From Methylobacterium hispanicum (GTDB lineage Bacteria; Pseudomonadota; Alphaproteobacteria; Rhizobiales; Beijerinckiaceae): DNA of 64,000 bases. Positions within the stretch are counted from its first letter, which is position 1. Each line of letters begins with the position of its first letter. Positions 1-8,741 of the stretch are shown here, one piece after another. The stretch spans positions 1 through 64,000 of the forward strand of contig NZ_BPQO01000032.1 of NCBI RefSeq assembly GCF_022179285.1, read 5' to 3'. The notes under the pieces are model-generated. The model did not search any database and had not been told where the DNA came from. It worked only from the letters and a program-made list of their open reading frames with translations. Both the position numbers and the translations under genes were made by a program.

Positions 1-1
1 G

Positions 2-340
2 GTTGCGGATGCGCGCTTCGCCAAGCCGCTGGACGAGGGCATGATCCTGGATCTGGCGGCGAGCCACGAGGTTCTGATCACGCTGGAGGAGGGCTCGCGC
101 GGGGGCTTCGGCGCGATGGTTCTGCACCTGCTGTCGGAGCGGGGCGTGCTCGACGCGATGCGGGTCCGGGTGCGCACGATGACGCTGCCGGACGCCTATC
201 AGGACCACGACACTCCCGACCGGATGTACGCGGAAGCCGGGCTCGACGCCGCCGCCATCGTCGCCAAGGTCAACGAGGTCCTGCCCGAGCGCAAGGCGCG
301 GACCTCCAACGTGGTCAGCGTCGCCCGCCGCCAGCGCTGA
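2..340 (+). CDS. dxs: 1-deoxy-D-xylulose-5-phosphate synthase, C-terminal part
   Basis: This reading frame enters from the left edge, so only about 112 C-terminal residues are present. DXS condenses pyruvate and glyceraldehyde 3-phosphate, using thiamine diphosphate, at the first step of the MEP isoprenoid pathway. What is visible is the transketolase C-terminal domain: a VADARFAKPLD opening, the LEEGSRGGFGAMV stretch, and a QDHDTPDRMYAEAGLDA stretch typical of the DXS end. The arginine-rich tail is common in alphaproteobacterial forms. The upstream part lies outside the window. Confidence 0.9.
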   Translation, partial: VADARFAKPLDEGMILDLAASHEVLITLEEGSRGGFGAMVLHLLSERGVLDAMRVRVRTMTLPDAYQDHDTPDRMYAEAGLDAAAIVAKVNEVLPERKARTSNVVSVARRQR

Positions 341-433
341 GCCGCGGCGGGAACGCCTCCCTCTCCCCGCCGGCGGTGAGGGGGAGCTTCCCCACCGAGC
401 CCCGCGCGGCGCAGCCGCGCCGCGGGGCAGGTC

Positions 434-1429
434 CTACTCCGCCTCGCCCCTGAGCGGGCGCGCCATCAGGCGCGCCACCACCGCATCGACCCGCTCCGCG
501 CCCGAGACGATGTCGGCGACCGCCTCGGCGACCGGCATCTCGATACCCTGGGCCCGGGCGAGCGCCACCAGGGCGGCCGCCGTGAAGGCGCCCTCGGCGA
601 GCTTGCCCCCCGCGGCCGCCTCGGGCGTGGCGCCCGCGCCCAGCCGCTCGCCGAACGCGAAGTTGCGCGACTGGGACGAGGAGGCCGTGAGCACCAGATC
701 GCCGAGACCCGACAGGCCCATCAGCGTCTCGGGCCGCCCGCCGAAATGGCGGGCGAAGCGCATCAGCTCCGCGAAGGCCCGGGCGATCAGCGCGGCGCGG
801 GCGCTCTCGCCGAGGCCGCGGCCGGCCACGATCCCGCAGGCGATGGCCAGCACGTTCTTGCCGGCCCCGCCGATCTCGACCCCGCGCACGTCGTCGGTGT
901 GGTAGAGGCGCAGCGTCGGACCGGAGAGGCGGCGGGCGAGATCGGCAGCCAGCGCCGCCTCGGCGGCGGCGAGGGTCACGGCGGTCGGCAGGTTGCGGGC
1001 GACGTCCGCCGCGAAGCTCGGGCCGGAGAGCACCGCGACCGGCGTGCCGGCGGGCAGCATCTCGGCCGCGACCGCGCTCATGAAGGCGTCCGTGCCGCGC
1101 TCGATGCCCTTCGCGCAGAGCACGACCGGCGCGCCCGGTCGCAGATCGGGACCGAGCCGCACGAGCACCGCGCGCGCGGTCTGGGCCGGGGTGACGAGGA
1201 GCACCGTGCCGGCCTCGCGCAGGGCGGTCGCGTCCGCGGTCGCCCGGATGCCGGGATGGAGCGGCACGCCCGGCAGGTAGCGGGCGTTCTCGCGGGTCTC
1301 CTCGATCCGCGCGGCGGCCTCCGGGTCGCGCAGCCACAGCGTCACGGAATGGCGGCCCGCGACCGCGTTGGCGAGCGCCGTTCCCCAGGCCCCGCCGCCG
1401 ACCACCGCGATCGATCCGTTCCCGCTCAT
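434..1429 (-). CDS. gpsA: Glycerol-3-phosphate dehydrogenase [NAD(P)+]
   Basis: A 331-residue cytoplasmic enzyme that reduces dihydroxyacetone phosphate to sn-glycerol 3-phosphate for phospholipid synthesis. A Rossmann dinucleotide site, VVGGGAWGTALA, lies near residues 9-20, followed by the substrate-domain segment EIGGAGKNVLAIACGI and MGLSGLGDLVLT, both signatures of GpsA. Length is normal for the family. The start codon overlaps the end of the upstream GNAT gene by four bases (ATGA arrangement), so the two are probably co-transcribed with tsaD further upstream. A tsaD-gpsA neighbourhood is common in alphaproteobacteria. Confidence 0.95.
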   Translation of the reverse strand: MSGNGSIAVVGGGAWGTALANAVAGRHSVTLWLRDPEAAARIEETRENARYLPGVPLHPGIRATADATALREAGTVLLVTPAQTARAVLVRLGPDLRPGAPVVLCAKGIERGTDAFMSAVAAEMLPAGTPVAVLSGPSFAADVARNLPTAVTLAAAEAALAADLARRLSGPTLRLYHTDDVRGVEIGGAGKNVLAIACGIVAGRGLGESARAALIARAFAELMRFARHFGGRPETLMGLSGLGDLVLTASSSQSRNFAFGERLGAGATPEAAAGGKLAEGAFTAAALVALARAQGIEMPVAEAVADIVSGAERVDAVVARLMARPLRGEAE

Positions 1430-2439
1430 GCGCTCTCTCCGGGCAAGTCCCGCTCGGGCAAGTCCTGCTCGGGCAAGTCCTGCTTGGGCAAGTCCTGCTT
1501 GGGCAAGTCCCGCGCCCCCAGGCGGTACAGGATATGGCGGCTCAGCGGATGGTTCGCCGCGATGGCCGGGTGGGCGAAGGACCCGTCCGGGCGCATGCCC
1601 AGACGCTCCATCACCCGGCGCGAGGGGACATTGCCCTCCGCCGTGTAGGCCACGACCGCGGCCACGCCGCAGCGCCCGAACAGGTCCGCGAGGGCGGCGC
1701 GGGCCGCGCGCGTCGCGATGCCCCGGCCCCAGGCGCCGCGGGCGAGACGCCAGCCGATCTCGACGCCCTCGCCGGGCCGCTCGCCGCCCGGGAACGGCAT
1801 CGGCCGCATCATCCGCAGGGCGCCGACGAAGCCGACGAAGCGGCCCGCCTCCTCGACCGCCCAGGGGCCGAACCCGTCCGCCGCGAAGCGCCGGTCGAAG
1901 GCGCGCGCCTCGTTCAGGCTCTCGGCACGGCCGCGCACGCTCGGAAAATGCGCCATCACGGCCGGGTCGGCGTTGAGGGCTGCGAAGGGCGCGTCGTCGC
2001 CCCGCCGCCAGCGTCGCAGCAGGAGGCCGCCCGGCACGACGAGTTCGTCGGGTGCGGGCGCCGCCCGTCCCCTGCCGCGCCAGAGCAGCGAGCGGCGGTT
2101 CAGCAGGTCGAGCTCCGCGTGGCCCGCGAGCACCGCCTCGCCGAGCTCGATCGCCAGGGCGAGCCGCTCCGGCGGCAGGTTGGCCCAGGCGGGCACGCCC
2201 ACGCTCTCGCGCCAGGGGCCGCCGCAGGCATTGTCGAGCAGGATGCGGGCGAAGCCGTGATCGCGGTGCACCGGCCAGTCCGGGCGGGCCCGGGCGGCCT
2301 CGGGCAGGCGCCGGTCGATGAGGTCGCGCCAGCGCGCCTGCGGATCCGCCGCGGCCGGGACCGGGATGGCGGAGAGGGGCGCCGCGGCGCGGATCGCCGA
2401 AAAATTGCCGCGCGGCAGGACGAGGCGGGGCGCCCTCAC
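1426..2439 (-). CDS. GNAT-family N-acetyltransferase with extra N-terminal domain and repeat tail
   Basis: A 337-residue protein in three parts. Residues ~1-110 form a segment (RWRDLIDRRLPEAARARPDW, then FARILLDNACGGPW) that I do not recognise by function. Residues ~130-310 are a RimJ/RimL-like GNAT acetyltransferase, with EIGWRLARGAWGRGIATRA as the acetyl-CoA loop and N..SRRVMERLGM near the end. The tail is five pentapeptides of the DLPKQ/DLPEQ type, encoded by a perfect-period 15-base repeat. It overlaps gpsA downstream and tsaD upstream by four bases each. The acceptor substrate cannot be inferred. Confidence 0.8.
   Translation of the reverse strand: MRAPRLVLPRGNFSAIRAAAPLSAIPVPAAADPQARWRDLIDRRLPEAARARPDWPVHRDHGFARILLDNACGGPWRESVGVPAWANLPPERLALAIELGEAVLAGHAELDLLNRRSLLWRGRGRAAPAPDELVVPGGLLLRRWRRGDDAPFAALNADPAVMAHFPSVRGRAESLNEARAFDRRFAADGFGPWAVEEAGRFVGFVGALRMMRPMPFPGGERPGEGVEIGWRLARGAWGRGIATRAARAALADLFGRCGVAAVVAYTAEGNVPSRRVMERLGMRPDGSFAHPAIAANHPLSRHILYRLGARDLPKQDLPKQDLPEQDLPERDLPGESA
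1441..1515. repeat. Five tandem 15-base repeats inside the GNAT gene
   Basis: Five consecutive 15-base units, each starting GGGCAAGTCC and differing at one or two places, run without interruption. On the minus strand they code for the acidic/basic pentapeptides at the C-terminus of the GNAT protein (DLPKQ, DLPKQ, DLPEQ, DLPER, DLPGE). The period is a multiple of three, so copy-number change would keep the frame and alter only tail length. Confidence 0.95.
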
Positions 2440-3488
2440 CCGGCGACCGCGGCGGCCGGCTTCTCGGCGAAGGGCCAGCGCGCCCGGGCCGGCACGGTGA
2501 GGTCGTCGGTCAGCCCCAGGCGCAGGCGCTCCAGGCCAGCCCAGGCGATCATCGCGCCGTTGTCGCCGCAGAGCTGGAGCGGGGGCGCCACGAACGCGAG
2601 GCCCGCCTCGCCGGCGAGCGCGGCCAGCGCGCGCCGGATGGCGCCGTTGGCCGAGACGCCGCCGGCCGCCACCAGGGCGGTGGGATGGCCGGCCACGCCC
2701 GAGAAGGCGCGCAGCGCCATGCGTGCCCGGTCCACCACCACGTCGGTGATCGCCGCCTGGAAGCTGGCGCAGAGGTCGGCGACGTCGCGCTCGGCCAGCG
2801 GCGCGATCCGCTCGGCCTCGACCCGCAGCGCCGTCTTCAGGCCGGAGAGCGAGAAATCCGCCTCGCGCCGCCCGAGCATCGGGCGCGGCAGGGCGAAGCG
2901 CTCCGGGTCTCCGGACTCGGCCATGCGCTCGACCTCCGGACCGCCCGGATAGCCGAGCCCCAGGAGCTTGGCGACCTTGTCGAAGGCCTCGCCGATCGCG
3001 TCGTCGACGGTGCCGCCGAGACGGACATACTGCCCGACGCCCTTCACGGCGACGAGCTGGGTGTGGCCGCCCGAGGCCAGCAGGAGCAGGTAGGGGAAGG
3101 CGAGCCCGTCCGTGAGGCGGGCGGTCAGGGCGTGCGCCTCCAGATGGTTCACCGCGAGCAACGGCTTGCGGGTGACGAGGGCCAGGGTCTTGGCCGTGAC
3201 GAGGCCGATCAGCACGCCGCCGATCAGGCCCGGCCCGGCCGCCACCGCGATGCCGTCGAGGTCGCGCAGCCCGAGGCCCGCCCGTTCGAGGGCGCGGTCG
3301 ATCAGGCGGTCGAGCACCTCGACATGCGCGCGCGCGGCGATCTCGGGCACGACGCCGCCATAGGCGGCGTGCTCGGCGATCTGACTCAGCACCTCGTTGG
3401 CGAGGATGGAGGCGCCGCCCTCCTCATCGTGCGCGACGATGGCGGCGGCGGTCTCGTCGCAGGTGGTCTCGATGCCGAGGATCTTCAT
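2436..3488 (-). CDS. tsaD: tRNA N6-threonylcarbamoyladenosine transferase TsaD
   Basis: A 350-residue ASKHA-fold enzyme that transfers the threonylcarbamoyl group from TC-AMP to A37 of ANN-decoding tRNAs. The start MKILGIETTCDETAAAIV is the family hallmark. The metal-binding pair is visible in NHLEAHA (His115 and His119), and the YGGVVPEIAAR and ASGGHTQL motifs are present. The last residues overlap the downstream GNAT gene. Its partner, the Sua5/TsaC synthase that makes TC-AMP, is encoded at 55388-56386 in this window; TsaB and TsaE are not here. Confidence 0.96.
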   Translation of the reverse strand: MKILGIETTCDETAAAIVAHDEEGGASILANEVLSQIAEHAAYGGVVPEIAARAHVEVLDRLIDRALERAGLGLRDLDGIAVAAGPGLIGGVLIGLVTAKTLALVTRKPLLAVNHLEAHALTARLTDGLAFPYLLLLASGGHTQLVAVKGVGQYVRLGGTVDDAIGEAFDKVAKLLGLGYPGGPEVERMAESGDPERFALPRPMLGRREADFSLSGLKTALRVEAERIAPLAERDVADLCASFQAAITDVVVDRARMALRAFSGVAGHPTALVAAGGVSANGAIRRALAALAGEAGLAFVAPPLQLCGDNGAMIAWAGLERLRLGLTDDLTVPARARWPFAEKPAAAVAG

Positions 3489-3580
3489 CGATGGATCGTC
3501 CGGGGGCGCCTTCGGGCGTCCCTTCTAGCCGCGCGGCGCGGCCCGTCGCAACGCGCCGCGCCGGCTATTCCCGCGTCCGC

Positions 3581-3790
3581 TCAGTCCACCGCCACCATGA
3601 CGTCGGAGGCCTTCACCACCGCGTAGGCGTCCGAGCCGACGCCAAGCTTCAGCGCATCGACCGAATCGTTGGTGATCGCCGCGGTGACGACCTGGCCGGG
3701 CGCGACCTCGATCTTGACGTGGGCCGTGGTGGCGCCCTTCTCGACCGAGACGACCTTGCCCTTGAGCACGTTGCGCGCACTGATCTTCAT
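3581..3790 (-). CDS. Mop/TOBE-domain molybdate-binding protein (molbindin)
   Basis: A 69-residue protein beginning MKISARNVLKGKVVSVEKGA and continuing with one TOBE/Mop domain (TTAHVKIEV...ITNDSVDALKLGVGSDAYAVVKASDVMVAVD). Single-domain molbindins form hexameric rings that bind molybdate or tungstate and are thought to store or buffer oxyanion in the cytoplasm. It stands alone between tsaD and a DUF2293 gene, with no molybdate transporter or cofactor gene nearby. Molybdate binding is a family property and is not shown by specific residues here. Confidence 0.88.
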   Translation of the reverse strand: MKISARNVLKGKVVSVEKGATTAHVKIEVAPGQVVTAAITNDSVDALKLGVGSDAYAVVKASDVMVAVD

Positions 3791-3856
3791 GGCATCCAGT
3801 TCCCTCTCTCACCGAAGCGGCAGGCGTCTGTAGCAGGCTCGCCCGTGGGGGACGCC

Positions 3857-4219
3857 TCACAAATCGGCGGGATCCTCGCCCGCCTCCGGCGCATCCTCGG
3901 GGATCGGCGCGGCACCCCACCCGGCCAGGGCGGCGTTCAGGTCGTCGAGGACGAAGTGCCGGGCGCTGTCGCGGTCGTAGCCGTCGGCCAGGAGGTCGTC
4001 GTACTCGGTGAAGACGTGGCGCGCGTAGGCGAGCAGGGCGAGCCGGGCCGCGGTCTCGGGGGCGGCGTTGCGCAGGCCGGGACTCAGGAGCGCCCGGTCG
4101 ATCGTGGCCTCGCTCTCGAATTCGGGCAGGCGGGGGGCGAGGCGCCGCAAGGCGTCGGCGACACGCGCGCGCCGGTCCATCGCGGGTCCGGGCCGGGCAG
4201 GTCTCACGGGCATCCCCAT
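3857..4219 (-). CDS. DUF2293 domain protein
   Basis: A 120-residue protein with the DUF2293 core LLAYARHVFTEYDDLLADGYDRDSARHFVLDDLNAAL between residues ~70 and 105. The function of the family is unknown. The start at 4219 is preceded by a GGCGG ribosome-binding-like stretch at good spacing; starting at Met14 would remove only a proline-rich lead. The acidic tail ends in EDPADL. No signal peptide or membrane segment. Confidence 0.75.
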   Translation of the reverse strand: MGMPVRPARPGPAMDRRARVADALRRLAPRLPEFESEATIDRALLSPGLRNAAPETAARLALLAYARHVFTEYDDLLADGYDRDSARHFVLDDLNAALAGWGAAPIPEDAPEAGEDPADL

Positions 4220-4327
4220 TTTGCCGCCTTTCCCCGCACCGCAACGCTGTCATAATCCCGACCGGCGCGCGTTCGATCCTGCGCGTCCAGGAACACGGCC
4301 CCGCGCGGGCACCGGGAGACCTCGTCC

Positions 4328-4615
4328 ATGCGCCGTATCACGTGCCCTCCCCTGCCGCGCGCGGCCCTCGCGCTGGCCCTGGCCATCGGTGCCGCGCCGG
4401 CCCTGGCGCAGCCCGGCGATCCGGCCGCCCCCCGCGCGGCCCGCAGCCTGACGGCGACGGGTCAGACGAAGCCGCCCGGCGGAGGGGCCGGGGCGCCCAT
4501 GAAGCCGATCAACGAGGCCGCGATGGTCAAGGCGCAGAAGGCCGCGGAGGCTCGCGACAAGGCCTGGGACTCCCGGATGCGCTCGACGCTGGGCTCGATC
4601 TGCCGGGGCTGCTGA
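4328..4615 (+). CDS. Small secreted protein of unknown function
   Basis: A 95-residue protein with a clear Sec signal peptide (MRRITCPPLPRAALALALA...GAAPALA, predicted cleavage after ALA at about residue 27). The mature part is short, polar, rich in Ala/Pro/Lys, and ends SMLGSICRGC-like with two cysteines (read as STLGSICRGC). No domain is recognised. It faces ihfA convergently. It is supported as a gene by signal-peptide composition and free space around it, not by homology. Confidence 0.6.
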   Translation: MRRITCPPLPRAALALALAIGAAPALAQPGDPAAPRAARSLTATGQTKPPGGGAGAPMKPINEAAMVKAQKAAEARDKAWDSRMRSTLGSICRGC

Positions 4616-4635
4616 GGCGCGTCCCGCGCCCGCCC

Positions 4636-4965
4636 TCAATCGTCGTCGGTGTCGTCGGCACCGTTGGCGACGTGCGAGCCGTTGATGCGGGCCTTCAGCA
4701 CGTTCGAGGGCTTGAACACCATCACCTGCCGCGGCTCGATCTCGACCTCGACCCCGGTCTTCGGGTTGCGGCCGACCCGGCGCCCCTTGCTGCGCACCAC
4801 GAAGGAGCCGAACGAGGAGAGCTTCACCGTCTCGCCCTCGGCGAGGCAGGTGCAGATCTCGGTCAGCACGGTCTCGACGAGCGCCGCGGACTCGGCCCGC
4901 GACAGACCGACCTGCTGGTAGACGGCCTCGCTCAGATCGGCGCGTGTGACCGTCTTGCCCGTCAT
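4636..4965 (-). CDS. ihfA: Integration host factor subunit alpha
   Basis: A 109-residue HU/IHF-fold DNA-bending protein. The start MTGKTVTRADLSEAVYQQVGLSRAESA and the beta-arm motif GRNPKTGVEVEIEPRQVMVFKPSNVLK are diagnostic for the alpha subunit. It ends with an acidic extension (GADDTDDD). It follows fabH and plsX on the same strand, the usual rhizobial order. IHF assists recombination, replication and sigma54-type transcription by bending DNA at specific sites; the beta subunit is not in the window. Confidence 0.95.
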   Translation of the reverse strand: MTGKTVTRADLSEAVYQQVGLSRAESAALVETVLTEICTCLAEGETVKLSSFGSFVVRSKGRRVGRNPKTGVEVEIEPRQVMVFKPSNVLKARINGSHVANGADDTDDD

Positions 4966-5094
4966 GCCTCACCCCCCTGGAGATTGTCCGGAACACGGCC
5001 GTTTACGGCGTATCCCTATGATCCGGCACGCTAATCGGCGCCCCGGCCGGGGTCAACCGCGTGTCCGCGCTTCGCTCGCCGAAATCGGGGCGGC

Positions 5095-6069
5095 CTACCA
5101 GCGGATCAGGGCGGCGCCCCAGCTGAAGCCGCCGCCGATCGCCTCGATCATCACGAGGTCGCCCTCCCGGATGCGCCCGTCCCGGCGGGCGACGTCGAGG
5201 GCCAGCGGGATCGAGGCGGCCGAAGTGTTGCCGTGCCGATCGACGGTGAGGACGATCTTCTCGCGGGCGATCCCGATCTTGTCGGCCGAGGCCTCGATGA
5301 TGCGGCGGTTGGCCTGGTGGGGCACGAACCAGTCGAGGTCGGAGGCGCTCGCCCCGGCCCGCTCCAGCGCCTCGACGATCACGTCGGTGACCGAGCCCAC
5401 CGCGAAGCGGAAGACCTCGCGGCCCTCCATGCGCAGGTGGCCGGTCGTGCCGGTCGAGCCCGGGCCGCCGTCCACGTAGAGCTTCTCGCGGTGCCGCCCG
5501 TCCGAGCGCAGGCTCGCGGAGAGCACGCCGCGGCCCTGCGCCGTCTCGGCGTCGCGGGCTTCCAGCACGACCGCGCCCGCGCCGTCGCCGAACAGCACGC
5601 AGGTGGTGCGGTCCTCCCAGTCGACGATGCGCGAGAAGGTCTCGGCGCCGATCACCAGGGCGCGCCGCGCCCCGCCGGTGGCCAGGAACTTGTCGGCGGT
5701 GGTGACCGCGAAGACGAAGCCGGCGCAGACCGCCTGCAGGTCGAAGGCCGCGCCCTGCCGGATGCCGAGCGCCGCCTGGATCTGGGTCGCGGTGGACGGA
5801 AAGGTGTGATCGGGCGTCGAGGTCGCACAGATCACGAGGTCGATGTCGTCCGGCCCCAGCCCGGCATCGTCGAGGGCCGCCAAGCCTGCGCGGGTGCCGA
5901 GGACCGAGGTGGTCTCCTCCGGGCCCGCGAGATAGCGCTGCCGGATGCCGGTGCGCTGGACGATCCATTCGTCGGACGTGTCGACCCGCTCTGTGAGCTC
6001 GGCATTGGTCACCGCCCGGGCGGGCAGGCTCGATCCGGTGCCGACCACGACGGAACGCAGGCTTGTCAT
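5095..6069 (-). CDS. fabH: Beta-ketoacyl-ACP synthase III
   Basis: A 324-residue enzyme that starts fatty acid synthesis by condensing acetyl-CoA with malonyl-ACP. The catalytic triad is visible: Cys115 in LQAVCAGFVFA, the histidine in WFVPHQANRRI, and the asparagine in HGNTSAASIPLAL. The C-terminal FSWGAALIRW is typical. It lies downstream of plsX on the same strand, so acyl-phosphate supply and chain initiation are encoded together. Malonyl-ACP would come from FabD, encoded at 32.5 kb. Confidence 0.96.
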   Translation of the reverse strand: MTSLRSVVVGTGSSLPARAVTNAELTERVDTSDEWIVQRTGIRQRYLAGPEETTSVLGTRAGLAALDDAGLGPDDIDLVICATSTPDHTFPSTATQIQAALGIRQGAAFDLQAVCAGFVFAVTTADKFLATGGARRALVIGAETFSRIVDWEDRTTCVLFGDGAGAVVLEARDAETAQGRGVLSASLRSDGRHREKLYVDGGPGSTGTTGHLRMEGREVFRFAVGSVTDVIVEALERAGASASDLDWFVPHQANRRIIEASADKIGIAREKIVLTVDRHGNTSAASIPLALDVARRDGRIREGDLVMIEAIGGGFSWGAALIRW

Positions 6070-6229
6070 CGTGTTCCTTCCCGGAGCGCCCGGACCGTCC
6101 GGCCCGTCGCGCCCCTTCCCTCATCCTTCGGAACACGTCCGAGGCCGTACCCGGTTCCGGGCGGGACAACGGCCTCTCAGGTTCCGGGCCCGCCGCGTCG
6201 GCGGACGGTGTCGTAAGCTCGGCGGGGTC

Positions 6230-7267
6230 CTAGACCCGCGCCATCGTGGTCGGCGTCTCGTCCAGCATGTCGCGGATCGTGCGCATCAGGTCGTGGCGGG
6301 CCATGTCGTGGGCAAGGTCCACCGCCGAGGCGAAGCCCGCCGCGTTCTCCGAGCCGTGGCTCTTGATGACGATGCCCTCGAGACCCAGGAAGACGCCGCC
6401 GTTGGCTCGGCTCGGGTTCATCTTGTCCTTCAGCGCCCGGAAGGCCTGGCGGGCGAAGAGCGCACCGATCTTGGCCGAGAGCGTGCGGGTCATGGCCGAG
6501 CGCAGGTAGGTCGAGATCTGCTTGGCGGTGCCCTCGGCGGTCTTGAGCGCGATGTTGCCGGTGAAGCCCTCGGTCACCACCACGTCCACGGTGCCGCGGC
6601 CGAGATCGGTGCCCTCGACGAACCCGTGATACGAGAAGTTGGCGGCATCGTGCTCGCGCAGGAGGCGGGCGGCCTCCTTCACGGCCTCGTTGCCCTTCAT
6701 CTCCTCGGTGCCGACGTTGAGGAGCCCCACGGTCGGGCGCTCCAGGTCGAACACGATGCGGGCCATGGCCGAGCCCATCACGGCCATCTCGACGAGGTGC
6801 TCGGCATCCGTCCCGATCGTGGCGCCGACATCGAGCACCACGCTCTCGCCGCGGACGGTCGGCCAGAGGCAGGCGATGGCGGGGCGCTCGATGCCCGCCA
6901 TGGTCTTTAGGCAGATCTTCGACATCGCCATGAGCGCGCCGGTGTTGCCGGCCGAGACGGCGGCGTCCGCCTCGCCGTCGCGCACGGCCTGGATGGCGCG
7001 CCACATCGAGGACTTGCCCCGGCCCTGGCGGACGGCCTGGCTCGGCTTGTCGTCCATCGCGACGGCGACCGTGGTGTGGCGCAGCTCCACCGCGCCCTTG
7101 AGGCGCGGCTCGGCCTCGATCAGCGGGCCGACCACGGCCTCGTCGCCGAACATGATGAAGGTCGTCCCGGGATGCCGCTCGCGGGCGATGGCTGCGCCCG
7201 GGACGACCGTCGACGGCCCGTGATCGCCGCCCATGGCGTCGAGCGAGATGCGCACGCGTTCTGACAT
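6230..7267 (-). CDS. plsX: Phosphate acyltransferase PlsX
   Basis: A 345-residue enzyme converting acyl-ACP to acyl-phosphate, the acyl donor for phosphatidic acid synthesis in the PlsX/PlsY route. The start chosen gives MSERVRISLDAMGGDHGP, the family's conserved N-terminus; an in-frame ATG 43 codons upstream only adds Arg/Pro-rich sequence. SAGNTGALMAMS, LDVGATIGTDAEHLV and VVTEGFTGNIALKTAEG are characteristic. It sits between yceD and fabH on the same strand. Confidence 0.95.
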   Translation of the reverse strand: MSERVRISLDAMGGDHGPSTVVPGAAIARERHPGTTFIMFGDEAVVGPLIEAEPRLKGAVELRHTTVAVAMDDKPSQAVRQGRGKSSMWRAIQAVRDGEADAAVSAGNTGALMAMSKICLKTMAGIERPAIACLWPTVRGESVVLDVGATIGTDAEHLVEMAVMGSAMARIVFDLERPTVGLLNVGTEEMKGNEAVKEAARLLREHDAANFSYHGFVEGTDLGRGTVDVVVTEGFTGNIALKTAEGTAKQISTYLRSAMTRTLSAKIGALFARQAFRALKDKMNPSRANGGVFLGLEGIVIKSHGSENAAGFASAVDLAHDMARHDLMRTIRDMLDETPTTMARV

Positions 7268-7496
7268 GGTCTCTGGCGATCGCGGCCTTTGCAGCGGCGT
7301 CGGACGGGGCGTTGGACGCCGGGCCGTTCGCGCGGACGGGAGCAGGTGTGGAGCGGGCGACGCGCGACCGCTCCGGCGGCGGGTCCCTCCCGCCATCGGC
7401 CGACGCGGCGAGCCTTGCCCGGCGCGGCGGAAAATAGCGATCCAGCCCCGGCGGGCAAACGATTTCTGCGGGCCGCGGGTTGCAGCCCCCGCGGCC

Positions 7497-8006
7497 TCAC
7501 CCCTTCTCGTCGCGCAAGCGCTGCAGGGCCGCGAAGGGGTTCGGGTCCTCGCCGGCCTGGACCGGCTCGAAGCTGACGCCGGGTTTCCGCGGGTACGGAT
7601 CGAGGCCGAGGGCCAGGAACTCGGCGGTGAGCGCCCCGAAATCGACGCGCCCGCCGACGATCGGGTCGGGCACGTCCGCCTCCTCGGCGTCGGTGCCGGC
7701 GAGCTGGTCGGTGTCGGTGAACTCCACCTCGACGGGCTCGCTGACCCGCGATTCGAACGGCTCCAGCGTCACGCTGCAGACCTGCGTGACCGCGGCCTCG
7801 ACCGTGCCGGTCACCCGCAGGCGGTTCAGCGAGCCCGCGATGTCGAAGCGGCCGACGAGGTCGCGGATCGCCGGGATCTTGAAGTCCCGGGCCAGCGCCT
7901 CGGCCTCCGCCGGGCTCGCCTCGACGGTGACGCTGCCGCGCCCCTGCGGCAGCCGATCGACGTTGACCACCCGCGAGAGCGGGCCGGGCTTGTCCGTGGG
8001 CTTCAT
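7497..8006 (-). CDS. yceD: YceD-family (DUF177) protein
   Basis: A 169-residue DUF177 protein. Visible marks are VTGTVEAAVTQVCSVTLEPFES and the acidic VEVEFTD segment near the middle, and a C-terminal PYPRKPGVSFEP ... NPFAALQRL stretch typical of alphaproteobacterial members. The single Cys in QVCSVTLEP stands where other bacteria have a Cys pair. In plants and E. coli the family is linked to 23S rRNA maturation; no activity can be read here. Its ATG overlaps the stop of the upstream chaperone gene (ATGA), so the two are translationally coupled. Confidence 0.85.
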   Translation of the reverse strand: MKPTDKPGPLSRVVNVDRLPQGRGSVTVEASPAEAEALARDFKIPAIRDLVGRFDIAGSLNRLRVTGTVEAAVTQVCSVTLEPFESRVSEPVEVEFTDTDQLAGTDAEEADVPDPIVGGRVDFGALTAEFLALGLDPYPRKPGVSFEPVQAGEDPNPFAALQRLRDEKG

Positions 8007-8572
8007 GCGCTGACTCCTGAATCGATGAACCCGGCCGGCTCGGGGAAGCGCGGCCCGGCCTCCAGCAGCCCGTCGAGGTCGCTGCCCTCCAGCGCCGCGG
8101 CCGCCGCCCGCACGTAGGCGGCGAGCCCGGCCGCCTCCGCGGGCGCGTGCTCCGCGCCGTCCTGGCCGAGCACGTTGCGGGCGAGCGCCGCCTGCAGGGC
8201 CGCCACGTCGCCCGCGTCGAGGGCCGCGTCGTAGCCCTCGGCCCGGCCGTAGAAGGCCGCGCCGAGCTTCTTCATGCGCTTGGGCACGCCGAAATCGCCG
8301 ACGCCGAGTTCGCGCAGCGCCGCGTCGAGCTGGAGGAAGACCGCGTTGACGAGATCCTGCGCCACGTCCGCGGCGGGCTCGGGCAGCGCCCGCATCCGGC
8401 GCAGCACGAGGATGACGTGGAGGCACAAGGCCTCGAACCGCCCCTCGACGCTGTCGGGCACGCCGAGCCCCGTGTAGAGGGCCGGCGCGCGGGATGCCTC
8501 GTTGATGCGCAGGTGCAGCGTCTCGATCAGGCGCCGCCGCGCATCCTCGCGGCGGAAGAATCGGGCGATCAT
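8003..8572 (-). CDS. Ubiquinol-cytochrome c chaperone (CBP3/UQCC1-like)
   Basis: A 189-residue protein with the Ubiq_cyt_C_chap domain: LHLRINEASRAPALYTGLGVPDSVEGRFEALCLHVILVLRRM in the first third and GDFGVPKRMKKLGAAFYGRAEGYDAAL in the middle. Mitochondrial Cbp3 helps assemble cytochrome b into complex III; bacterial homologues are inferred to do the same. It heads the yceD-plsX-fabH-ihfA run and is divergent from the bamE gene, an arrangement widespread in Rhizobiales. Confidence 0.87.
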   Translation of the reverse strand: MIARFFRREDARRRLIETLHLRINEASRAPALYTGLGVPDSVEGRFEALCLHVILVLRRMRALPEPAADVAQDLVNAVFLQLDAALRELGVGDFGVPKRMKKLGAAFYGRAEGYDAALDAGDVAALQAALARNVLGQDGAEHAPAEAAGLAAYVRAAAAALEGSDLDGLLEAGPRFPEPAGFIDSGVSA

Positions 8573-8741
8573 CTCAGGTCCTCGCCGGTGCCGGCCGGCT
8601 TCTCCCCGGCCGTGTGGCCGAGCTTGCCTTGTCAAAGCCATAACCCCGCGGTACGGCAACCCACCGTCAAGGTGCAAGCGTGGCGGGTGCCGTTTCCGGG
8701 CGCGCCCACGCCTTCCAACACAGCGACTGCAAGGGGGGCCG

